In this document: positions 55,177-61,446 of the stretch, one piece after another
How positions within the stretch are numbered: the stretch's first letter is position 1
How the letters are laid out: the number at the start of each line of letters is the position of its first letter
DNA from: Deinococcus humi
GTDB taxonomy: Bacteria; Deinococcota; Deinococci; Deinococcales; Deinococcaceae
Assembly: GCF_014201875.1 (NCBI RefSeq)
Contig: NZ_JACHFL010000001.1
Location: 372,001-436,000, forward strand
Direction: 5' to 3'
Length of the DNA stretch: 64,000 nt
Program-made: the position numbers and the translations under genes
Notes under the pieces: model-generated
Database searches by the model: none
The model's input: only the letters and a program-made list of their open reading frames with translations
What the model was told of the DNA's origin: nothing

Positions 55177-55218
55177 TGTGACAGAAAGTCTCAGATTTGA
55201 GAAGCTGTCAGAATCTGA
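55177..55218. promoter_or_regulatory. Palindromic motif pair upstream of the 54746-55159 gene
   Basis: TGTGACAGAAAG, CTCAGATTTGAG (55190-55201) and TGTCAGAATCTGA (55206-55218) stand in series. The first two repeat, in inverted orientation, the sequence beside attL (2139-2169). This arrangement and place suggest a protein-binding control site. Confidence 0.5.
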
Positions 55219-55252
55219 AACTCTGAAACTTTTTGAACATTCGGCGCGTAAC

Positions 55253-55288
55253 GGCACACAGAACGGCCTCGACAACCTTCTGTGTGCC
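55253..55288. repeat. 11-bp perfect inverted repeat
   Basis: GGCACACAGAA (55253-55263) and TTCTGTGTGCC (55278-55288) with a 14-nt loop and no T-tract. The GTGTG/CACAC stem is AT-richer than the start-associated hairpins and may be a protein-binding or replication structure rather than a terminator. Confidence 0.6.
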
Positions 55289-55628
55289 CGCGCCGCTTCC
55301 CATATCCGAGGGAGGCGGTTGCCTTTGCGTGCGGCTGAACGGCTCTGCGTATGTGACCCGGCGGAGCTACCGGAAGGCTTTTGAAACAGTGTTCGGCTGG
55401 CGGTGGCAGGTCTGGCCCTCACTCGGCGTCTCTGAGCGGCGCGTCACCCACACGCCCATCTCTCCCCGGTTCATCGGTGGCCTGCTCTGGCCCAGTCGTT
55501 CATGCATCCCCGGCATGGCGGGCGGCTGGCCCCTGTGATGGCCTACCTTGTTGCGAAATTGTCATGCTGCACGCCCCTAGAGGCAATGGAGAGAGGACTT
55601 ACCCGGCCCTCCCATCGGGTTGAGCGGC
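55289..55628 (-). other. 340-bp stretch without a convincing gene
   Basis: The minus strand has three overlapping very short frames (21, 10 and 35 codons, the last at 55367-55474) joined by ATGA overlaps, which is suggestive, but ribosome-binding sites are weak and residue patterns uninformative. No promoter or terminator of quality is seen. It could be a decayed gene. Confidence 0.4.
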
Positions 55629-55793
55629 TTAGTTCTGGATTCCTTCGTGCCCGTGGCAGCGCTCAACGTGCTTGCCGCAGATCGGGCAGCGTTCGCCGCG
55701 TGCCCATTGCTCTTCCTCGCGCTCCCAGCGGGCTTTCACGTACACGCCCAACCCGATCAGGGCGGCAAAGACGACAAGGGCCAGCGCAGTCAC
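55629..55793 (-). CDS. Mini-gene, 54-aa membrane-anchored zinc-knuckle protein
   Basis: GTG start in a GTGA overlap: MTALALVVFAALIGLGVYVK (membrane helix), then ARWEREEEQWARGERCPICG and KHVERCHGHEGIQN. A transmembrane helix combined with CPIC...CHGH zinc-type ligands in 54 residues is unusual. The overlap with the preceding gene supports translation. Confidence 0.65.
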   Translation of the reverse strand: MTALALVVFAALIGLGVYVKARWEREEEQWARGERCPICGKHVERCHGHEGIQN

Positions 55794-55975
55794 TTGCGGC
55801 CTTCAATGGCGGCAATCCTCAGCCGTTCGTGGGTGCGGATGAGGTGCAGGCGGGCGATGTAGGCGGGGTGATCGGCGGGCAGGTATTCCATGCCTGCAAT
55901 CCATTCGTTGCGGCAGGCGTTGGCTTCGGCCACGGTGAGGCGGGGGCCTTCTGCGGCCCAGTTCAGGCGCTTCAC
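55790..55975 (-). CDS. Hypothetical phage protein, 61 aa
   Basis: The GTG start makes MKRLNWAAEGPRLTVAEANA, then CRNEWIAGMEYLPADHPAYI: a small helical protein with GTGA overlaps on both sides. Not recognised. Confidence 0.64.
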   Translation of the reverse strand: MKRLNWAAEGPRLTVAEANACRNEWIAGMEYLPADHPAYIARLHLIRTHERLRIAAIEGRK

Positions 55976-56118
55976 GCCCGCCTCCTGCTCAGCACGCCCA
56001 GTCCGCCCAGCAGTCCGGCCCCCACGATCAGGCCCAGGCTGAGGGCGTCAGGGGCGCTTCCGGCAGAGTGGTAGAGGCCAGCAGCGAACAGGGCGAGGGG
56101 TGCGGCGAGGCGGATCAC
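55972..56118 (-). CDS. Mini-gene, 48-aa membrane protein
   Basis: GTG start: MIRLAAPLALFAAGLYHSAG, then SAPDALSLGLIVGAGLLGGL and a basic tail (GVLSRRRA), i.e. two hydrophobic segments. GTGA overlaps on both sides link it to its neighbours. A small membrane peptide in the early operon could affect host envelope or superinfection. Confidence 0.62.
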   Translation of the reverse strand: MIRLAAPLALFAAGLYHSAGSAPDALSLGLIVGAGLLGGLGVLSRRRA

Positions 56119-56327
56119 TGGGCCGCCTCGTTCAGCGCGTCAAAAGCTGCCGCCGCTTTATTCCGTGCGTCCCGATAATCGGTATAGGCATCGGCTGCTC
56201 TTCTTGCGCTGTCTTCGGCGTGTCGCTGAGCGCGGTAAGCCGTTTCCTGATGGGCTAGGTAAACGTCATGCAGTTCGGCAGCGCGGCGGGCGAGGGCGTC
56301 ATAAGCCTGTCTCGCGCCCCAGCTCAT
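56115..56327 (-). CDS. Helical phage protein, 70 aa
   Basis: The start MSWGARQAYDALARRAAELH overlaps the upstream stop by 4 nt. An almost entirely helical protein with regular Ala, Arg and Tyr spacing, probably a coiled coil. Not recognised. Confidence 0.64.
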   Translation of the reverse strand: MSWGARQAYDALARRAAELHDVYLAHQETAYRAQRHAEDSARRAADAYTDYRDARNKAAAAFDALNEAAQ

Positions 56328-56698
56328 ACCCGCGCCCCGTTCACGCTGTACCGCACCTGCGCCACCCCGCCCAGGCCGTTGCTCAGGCTCAGGGTGTCGG
56401 GCGCGGCGCGGTAGATGCCCTCGCACATGCCGCTATCGGTGTTCGGATCGTGTTCCGTGCATTCCCCGCCTTCCCAGCTCAGCACGCGCCGCCTGTTGCA
56501 GCGGTCACAGCGCGAGTGCGTCATGCCCTGCGCGGCCAGCCGTTCCTGCCGCCTCGCGTCCCGCACCTCGCAGCGGGCGTCAAAGGCCGTCACTGGATCG
56601 GCAGAAGCCAGAGCGCGGGTCAGGGCGGCGGAGACAGAGGAGCCGTCACGGGTGGTGATGGATTTCAGGTAGAGGGGCGGATGGGCGGCGCGGGTCAT
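56324..56698 (-). CDS. Zinc-finger-like phage protein, 124 aa
   Basis: MTRAAHPPLYLKSITTRDGS, then CDRCNRRRVLSWEGGECTEHD with C-x-x-C and further Cys/His ligands and a terminal beta region. An early regulatory or DNA-binding role is possible. ATGA overlap with the antirepressor-like gene. Confidence 0.64.
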   Translation of the reverse strand: MTRAAHPPLYLKSITTRDGSSVSAALTRALASADPVTAFDARCEVRDARRQERLAAQGMTHSRCDRCNRRRVLSWEGGECTEHDPNTDSGMCEGIYRAAPDTLSLSNGLGGVAQVRYSVNGARV

Positions 56699-57516
56699 AC
56701 GTCCACCGTCAACAGGCCGTTGTTGGGGTAGGGGCGCGGGCCTACAAGGACGCGGCGAAGATTGGCGATATGCGCCCCGCTGGTGTGGACGATGCTCAGA
56801 ACCTGCCCGTCCCCGCGTGCGCCGCTGTCCTTGATCTGTCGGGTCTGCGTGCCCTGTAGGGCGATCATCAAGCCCAGCTCCACCACGTCCAGCCCGTCAC
56901 GGGTCTGCTTGACGCCGCGCTCCGCCTGAATCTCGCCAGCGGTCAGTCCGGTTACGTTGACGTTGTTGCTGTCGTGAACCTTGGCGTAGGTGCGCTGTCC
57001 GCAGCCCGCCGCGCTGATGGCCCCGTTCAGGTCCAGCACTGTGCTTTTGCTCAGGGCGCGTGCGCCCAGCCATTCCAGATCGCGTGCGTCGTTGTTGCGT
57101 TCGGCAATGGCGGCGGCGGTGGCAATGTCACCCGACAGAGCCTTTTCAATCAAGTCGCTCACGGCGGCGCGGTAAGACGCGCCAATCACGCCGGGGAGAA
57201 CCATCTTGATCTGACGCCAGCCCGCCTCATCTGCCGTGGGGGTGGCCCGCTGCCCGCTGCCCGGGAACTTCAGGTTGTAACACCCGGTTACAACCTCGGG
57301 ATATTCGGCCGACAGGCGCTTGAACGTCACCCGGGGGTTCACGGCCCCGCAGTTCTTCAGCAAGTCATAGACGCTCATGCGTCCGTCGGCGGTCTTCCTG
57401 ACTTGCCCGCCGTCTGGTAGAGTGATCGAAAGGTCTTTCATCTGGACTTCCTTCCCCTCGCCAGCACGCGAGGGTTTTTCTTGGCTTCCGAACAGACGCG
57501 GGGCGGATTCGCTCAC
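56695..57516 (-). CDS. Antirepressor-like DNA-binding protein, 273 aa
   Basis: Second gene after the Cro-like regulator. SVYDLLKNCGAVNPRVTFKR, then EVVTGCYNLKFPGSGQRATP and ADEAGWRQIKMVLPG are reminiscent of phage BRO/antirepressor N-domains, followed by a helical part and a terminal beta region. Two starts are possible: GTG 57516 (GTGA overlap) or ATG 57441 (after GGGGAAGGAAG). A hairpin with T-tract (57455-57478) lies between them. Family assignment is tentative. Confidence 0.62.
   Translation of the reverse strand: MSESAPRLFGSQEKPSRAGEGKEVQMKDLSITLPDGGQVRKTADGRMSVYDLLKNCGAVNPRVTFKRLSAEYPEVVTGCYNLKFPGSGQRATPTADEAGWRQIKMVLPGVIGASYRAAVSDLIEKALSGDIATAAAIAERNNDARDLEWLGARALSKSTVLDLNGAISAAGCGQRTYAKVHDSNNVNVTGLTAGEIQAERGVKQTRDGLDVVELGLMIALQGTQTRQIKDSGARGDGQVLSIVHTSGAHIANLRRVLVGPRPYPNNGLLTVDV
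57455..57479 (-). repeat. Hairpin between the two possible starts of the antirepressor-like gene
   Basis: CCCTCGC (57455-57461) pairs with GCGAGGG (57468-57474). TTTTT follows on the plus strand, so in the minus-strand message the stem is preceded by AAAAA. It sits just ahead of GGGGAAGGAAG and ATG 57441, the same layout as the start-associated hairpins, which favours the shorter start. Confidence 0.55.
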
Positions 57517-57719
57517 ACGGCCTCCTTCTGGACGTGATCTAGACCCAACGTGATTTCCAAAAGAGTCAGCACCGGATGCGTGGCGCGGGTCTTCCCGGTG
57601 AGCATGTTTTGCACCGTGGGAAGGCTCACGCCGCTTTCGCGGTGCAGCCAGCGGCCAGAATGCCCAGTGGCGCTCAGGGCGTCCCTGATGCGCTGGGCGC
57701 GGGCTTCGTAGTTGGTCAT
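57513..57719 (-). CDS. Cro-like repressor, 68 aa
   Basis: A compact helix-turn-helix protein (SGRWLHRESGVSLPTVQNML, then GKTRATHPVLTLLEITLGLD) diverging from the CI/LexA-like gene. It is probably the lytic regulator of the switch and is transcribed from the consensus promoter at 57726-57754 as a leaderless message. Confidence 0.82.
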   Translation of the reverse strand: MTNYEARAQRIRDALSATGHSGRWLHRESGVSLPTVQNMLTGKTRATHPVLTLLEITLGLDHVQKEAV

Positions 57720-57725
57720 GGGTCC

Positions 57726-57754
57726 AGAATAAGCCTGAGAAAACTCTTTGTCAA
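57726..57754 (-). promoter_or_regulatory. Early (Cro) promoter, leaderless
   Basis: On the minus strand TTGACA (57749-57754), a 17-nt spacer and TATTCT (57726-57731), then 6 nt before the ATG at 57719. It should drive the whole early operon when the repressor is removed. Confidence 0.85.
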
Positions 57755-57761
57755 TACCAGA

Positions 57762-57777
57762 TCACGCCTAGACGTGA
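57762..57777. promoter_or_regulatory. Candidate repressor operator in the switch region
   Basis: TCACG (57762-57766) and CGTGA (57773-57777) form an inverted repeat with 6-bp spacer, just upstream of the early promoter -35. Similar CGTGAT elements lie at 57535 and 57554 within the Cro gene. Repressor binding to this set would control both divergent transcripts. Confidence 0.5.
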
Positions 57778-57836
57778 CTCAGGGGCCATTTTAGCCACGC
57801 CCGCAACTTTTCGCGCACTCTTGGCGTATATGTGCT

Positions 57837-58664
57837 ATGTACTCCGTGCCCCATCCACGCCTATTCCACGTCCCGCCTCTCGACATGGCTAAAATCACAC
57901 CCGAAGAGCAGGAGCGGGCGGAGATGCTGGGCCGCGTGGTCCGCAAGCTGCGCGAGGATACGGGCCTGAATCGCCCGGACTTCACGGCGGCCATGTCGGC
58001 CTACCCGGAAGGCGGCGTGAAGCCGGACTACATCAACAAGCTAGAGTCGGGCACGCGGTCACTGTCCAAGGCCAGCCCGGAAGTGCGTGAGGCGATCCGG
58101 CTGACGGCGGGCGTGAGCGCCGAGGACTGGTACGCCCTGACAGGTCTATACGTGCCATCGAATGCGCCTGAGCCTGCCCGCCCCCGCAATGTGGGGTGGG
58201 TCTTTGAGGCTTTAGGGATAGACGCTCATCAACATGTAAGAACAGATACACTCTCGGCGCAGTATGTTGAGGCCCCTGAAACCATTCGCGTGCCCGTGCG
58301 TGGCCTTGCTGCTGCGGGTCGTGCGTTCTATTCAGAGTCAAATCTTGTGGGGTACGTCCGCTTGTCTTTAGACGAATACAATCCGAGCCATGAAATTGTC
58401 CGCATTTCGGGTGATTCCATGCACCCAACATTGCGTGACGGCGATCATGTCGCTGTTGATCCCAGTGAGCTTGAATTGGCTGTAGGCCGCGTGTACGTCT
58501 TCCACATCATCGGAGACGGCCATTGCATTAAGCGCGTCGAACGGCTGGCAGACGGGCAACTGTGGCTGGTCAGTGACAACCGGAGCCACCCGCCGATTCG
58601 CCCTGATGAGGTAGAGGTGCGGGGCCGCGCCGTGCGTCATTACCCCCAGGTTGTGCCGCTCTAG
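57837..58664 (+). CDS. CI/LexA-type phage repressor with S24 peptidase domain, 275 aa
   Basis: The repressor keeps the prophage silent. The first 110 residues hold a helix-turn-helix (RPDFTAAMSAYPEGGVKPDY, then INKLESGTRSLS). VRGLAAAGRAF is the Ala-Gly self-cleavage site. SGDSMHPTL carries the nucleophilic Ser and GDGHCIKRVE the Lys. RecA-stimulated self-cleavage would couple induction to DNA damage. The start ATG at 57837 was used; MAKITPEEQ 16 codons later is an alternative. No good ribosome-binding site is seen for either. Confidence 0.92.
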   Translation: MYSVPHPRLFHVPPLDMAKITPEEQERAEMLGRVVRKLREDTGLNRPDFTAAMSAYPEGGVKPDYINKLESGTRSLSKASPEVREAIRLTAGVSAEDWYALTGLYVPSNAPEPARPRNVGWVFEALGIDAHQHVRTDTLSAQYVEAPETIRVPVRGLAAAGRAFYSESNLVGYVRLSLDEYNPSHEIVRISGDSMHPTLRDGDHVAVDPSELELAVGRVYVFHIIGDGHCIKRVERLADGQLWLVSDNRSHPPIRPDEVEVRGRAVRHYPQVVPL

Positions 58665-58667
58665 GCC

Positions 58668-60095
58668 GTGCCAGATTCTGACAAACTCCGCTCTGCCGCC
58701 GCCTACCTCCGGGTGTCCAGTGAGGCGCAGTCCGGGGATGATCGGTTCGGCTTGCAGGTTCAGGCGGGCCTGATTAGCGCCTACGCCGCCCGTCATGGCC
58801 TCCAGATCATGCAGACCTACAGCGACACCATCAGCGGCACCCGGCACCGCAGGGAGCAACTGGACGCCCTGCTTGACGCTGCGCCCCGCTATGAGGCAGT
58901 GGTCATCAGCTCAGTGGACAGGCTGGGCAGGCGCAACCGCGTCATCTATACCGTGCTGGACGAGCTGCTAGAGACAGGGCTTGAGGTTCACAGCACGGAC
59001 ATGGGCGCGATTGATCCAGAGGACGAGGGATCAATGCTCAGCTTCGGAGTCAGAAGTCTGTTCGCAGACAGCGACCACCGTTCTCTGACAAAGAAGCTCG
59101 CCCGTGCCCGTGTCGCCAAAGTGGCAGGCAATCCCCTGTCGGGCCGCCCCGGTGAGCCTGCCAACCCCCTGAACGGGTACGGCTGGCGTCAGGGCGTGCG
59201 GGATGATGTGGAGGCGGCGTGGCTCATCCACATCTACACCCGCTTTCAGCATGTGGGCGCCCATGCCCTCGCCACAGAATTAGACGCCCTGGGCGTGCGG
59301 ACGCGGGCGGGCAAGCTGTGGACGGCCAGCACCTTGAGGGATTTAGTCAGGAATCCCATGTACAAGGGGGAGTATCAGTACGGGCGCAGGAAGCGGGGCA
59401 AGGGCATTGTCAAAGCGGCGTGCGAGGTTCCGGCCCTCGTCAGCCCTGAGCTGTGGGAGGCCGTCAACCACCGCCTCGATCAGCGCAACGCCAGGGCAGG
59501 CACGTCCAACCCTCTGCGGGCCGCCATGTACCCATTGTCCGGCCACCTGCGCTGTGGGGAGTGCGGGCGCGTGATGCGCGGCCTCAGCCTGTCCGGGCGC
59601 AAGTACGGGTACTACGCCTGCCGCTCTGTGGGCAGCACGGCTTATGACGGGGGCCGCCCCTGCCCGCACCATCGACACTACCCGCCTGAACAGCTTCACG
59701 CCCTCGTCAGGCAGGCGCTCGACAGCGTGGCGACGGATGACGCGGCCCTGTTGGACATGGCCCGCCTCCCCGAACGGCCTGCCCCGGATCACGGCCCCGC
59801 GCTGGCCGAACTCAAGCGCCGGGAGGACAAGTTAGAAGCCGCGTACATGGCCGATGCGTACACCCCGCAGGAGTACGCTGAGCGCCGCGCCGATCTGAAA
59901 CGCCAGCGTGAGGCGGTGCTGAATGCTCCGGCCCCCACGCCGCCCCCCGGCCCTGATCTGGAGGCATTGCAGGCACGGCTGGCCCGCTGGAAGGATGCGC
60001 CGCTGGATGAACTGGCAGATCGGTTGGGCCTGACGGTGCGGGTGAGCATGGATGGGGCGGTGAGGGTGGAGCTTGATCCCCCGGTGGAGCTGTAG
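58668..60095 (+). CDS. Large serine integrase, 475 aa
   Basis: The integrase catalyses attP x attB exchange. The catalytic domain shows AAYLRVSSEAQSGDDRFGLQ (nucleophilic Ser in RVSS), VVISSVDRLGRRNR and the arginine cluster SLTKKLARARVAKVAGN. A recombinase domain (PLNGYGWRQGV, RNPMYKGEYQYGRR), zinc ribbon (CGECGRVM...YACRS...CPHH) and coiled coil (ELKRREDKLEAAYMADAYTP) follow. The GTG start lies 3 nt after the repressor stop, so the two are co-transcribed. The gene ends 19 nt from attR, as is usual. Confidence 0.95.
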   Translation: MPDSDKLRSAAAYLRVSSEAQSGDDRFGLQVQAGLISAYAARHGLQIMQTYSDTISGTRHRREQLDALLDAAPRYEAVVISSVDRLGRRNRVIYTVLDELLETGLEVHSTDMGAIDPEDEGSMLSFGVRSLFADSDHRSLTKKLARARVAKVAGNPLSGRPGEPANPLNGYGWRQGVRDDVEAAWLIHIYTRFQHVGAHALATELDALGVRTRAGKLWTASTLRDLVRNPMYKGEYQYGRRKRGKGIVKAACEVPALVSPELWEAVNHRLDQRNARAGTSNPLRAAMYPLSGHLRCGECGRVMRGLSLSGRKYGYYACRSVGSTAYDGGRPCPHHRHYPPEQLHALVRQALDSVATDDAALLDMARLPERPAPDHGPALAELKRREDKLEAAYMADAYTPQEYAERRADLKRQREAVLNAPAPTPPPGPDLEALQARLARWKDAPLDELADRLGLTVRVSMDGAVRVELDPPVEL

Positions 60096-60114
60096 CACAA
60101 CTGGGGGATTCTTT

Positions 60115-60118
60115 TCGG
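60115..60118 (+). other. attR core (TCGG)
   Basis: Matches the TCGG at 2108-2111. To its right the DUF427 frame continues (V-C-P-W-K-G). To its left lies phage sequence ending with the integrase gene. Confidence 0.82.
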
Positions 60119-60276
60119 TCTGCCCGTGGAAGGGAACCGCCAGCTACCACACGCTGGAGGTGGGCGGCCAGCGCAACCCAGACGCCGCGTGGTACTACCC
60201 CCAGCCGAAGGACGCCGCGCAACAGATCAGGGATCGCGTGGCCTTCTGGAAGGGCGTGGAGATCACGGCAGACTGA
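60115..60276 (+). pseudogene. 3' fragment of the DUF427-family gene
   Basis: SVCPWKGTASYHTLEVGGQR, then NPDAAWYYPQPKDAAQQIRD and RVAFWKGVEITAD form the C-terminal half of a DUF427 domain (CPWKG...Y...AWYYP.P...A..I.g.VAF..gVe). It has no start of its own; a TTG at 60073 inside the integrase gene could make a chimeric product, but there is no sign that it is used. Precise excision would restore the gene as codons 1-42 plus this segment. Confidence 0.9.
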
Positions 60277-60333
60277 GCGGGCACGGTCAGCCCGGGATAA
60301 TCGGCACGTGGCGGGTCGTGTCACCATACGGGG

Positions 60334-61410
60334 GTGACCCAGCCGCCCCCTGACGCGCCGACTGGTTTTCCAGCGTTGCCCCCCACTGCCGCCGAACTCA
60401 CGGCAGCCCGCGCCGGGGTCACGCTCCGGGGCGGGCGTATCGTGGGCGCACTGGGCGTCCTGGCGGCCCTCACAGCGCTGGGTGGACTGTTGGGGGCTTG
60501 GGTGCTGTGGCTGAGCTTCAGGACGCTGCCGCGCTGGCTGGCCTCACTGGATCAATGGAGCAACGGCGATCTCGCCCAGTTAGACTTTGCCGGATTGGTT
60601 CCGAACTGGACGCTCCCCGCCTTGCTGATTCTGACCTTGCTAGGAACGGCCCTCTGCGTGTGGGCCATTCTGGTGGACCGGAAAACGGTAGGAGCGGTGC
60701 GGGACCAGACCCTCAGCCCCAGTGCCGCTCATCTCGATGCACTGGAGCGTAGCGCACTGACGGTACGCCCCTGGATCACACTGGGGCAGATCGCGCCCAT
60801 CGTGCAGATGCTACTGCCGCTGCTGGCGCTGCCGCTGATGCTCGGGCTGATGAGACGAGGCGATCCCCAGACCTTCCCGGGCCTCGGGCCACTCGAAACC
60901 GCAACACTGGTGCTGGGAATCCTCGTCCAGGGGCTCCCCACTCTTGTCATCACCTGGCTGATCCTGGGCTCAGTTCGGCGCTGGCTGGACGCAGTGGTGC
61001 AGAGGGCACGGAGGCCACTGGCCGTTCGCCCTGCCGCTCGTGCGCTGGACCCTTGGTTGCTGTTCACTGTGGTGCTGCTGGTCCTGGGACTGGCCGGACT
61101 GCTGCTGGGCGGCCTGCCGCTCGTGGCGGTTTCCGCGTTTGTGGGCGGCGCGCCGTTGAATGACCCGCAGCTGGCCGCGCTGGGCGTGACGCCCGCCGCC
61201 CTGCGGGTCACCCTGCTGCTTGGAGCGGCAGCCATGCTCGGCGGCGCCCTGTTCTCGACGTTGCTGATCCTGCTGATGGCGTGGTCACGCGGTTTTGCTA
61301 CGAATGTCGCCACCGTGCTGGACTCGGGCCTGCCCGGCAGCACGCCCGCCCCAATCCCCGATCCCTGGAACAGTCCGCCGCAGCCGGCCCAGGCCCGTGA
61401 TCCCTCCTGA
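60334..61410 (+). CDS. Host multi-pass membrane protein, 358 aa
   Basis: A Pro-rich N-terminal tail is followed by about seven hydrophobic segments (IVGALGVLAALTALGGLLGA, LPALLILTLLGTALCVWAIL, IAPIVQMLLPLLALPLMLGL, WLLFTVVLLVLGLAGLLLGG and others). The family is not recognised; it may be a Deinococcus-specific integral membrane protein. The GTG start was chosen because no ATG lies near. The gene follows attR and is not part of the prophage. Confidence 0.72.
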   Translation: MTQPPPDAPTGFPALPPTAAELTAARAGVTLRGGRIVGALGVLAALTALGGLLGAWVLWLSFRTLPRWLASLDQWSNGDLAQLDFAGLVPNWTLPALLILTLLGTALCVWAILVDRKTVGAVRDQTLSPSAAHLDALERSALTVRPWITLGQIAPIVQMLLPLLALPLMLGLMRRGDPQTFPGLGPLETATLVLGILVQGLPTLVITWLILGSVRRWLDAVVQRARRPLAVRPAARALDPWLLFTVVLLVLGLAGLLLGGLPLVAVSAFVGGAPLNDPQLAALGVTPAALRVTLLLGAAAMLGGALFSTLLILLMAWSRGFATNVATVLDSGLPGSTPAPIPDPWNSPPQPAQARDPS

Positions 61411-61446
61411 ATCCAGAGAGTCTGCGCGCAAGGAGCCGAAGCGCTT

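Larger units (their letters stand above)
2108..60118. mobile_element. Integrated siphovirus prophage, about 58 kb, serine-integrase type
   Basis: The prophage is bounded by a 4-bp TCGG identity (2108-2111 and 60115-60118) inside a host DUF427 gene whose two halves lie at the edges. It carries, in order from the right end, integrase, repressor, Cro-like protein, early replication and recombination genes, terminase, head, tail, tape measure, fibres and lysis genes, and then an accessory arm. All essential siphovirus modules appear intact, and the only visible disruption is a TnpB-type IS in the early operon. The prophage is therefore probably still inducible. Confidence 0.93.

Noticed and set aside
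60073..60276. A chimeric gene starting at TTG 60073 and continuing into the DUF427 3' fragment
   Set aside because: The start lies inside the integrase gene without a ribosome-binding site, and the product would lack the N-terminal half of the domain.
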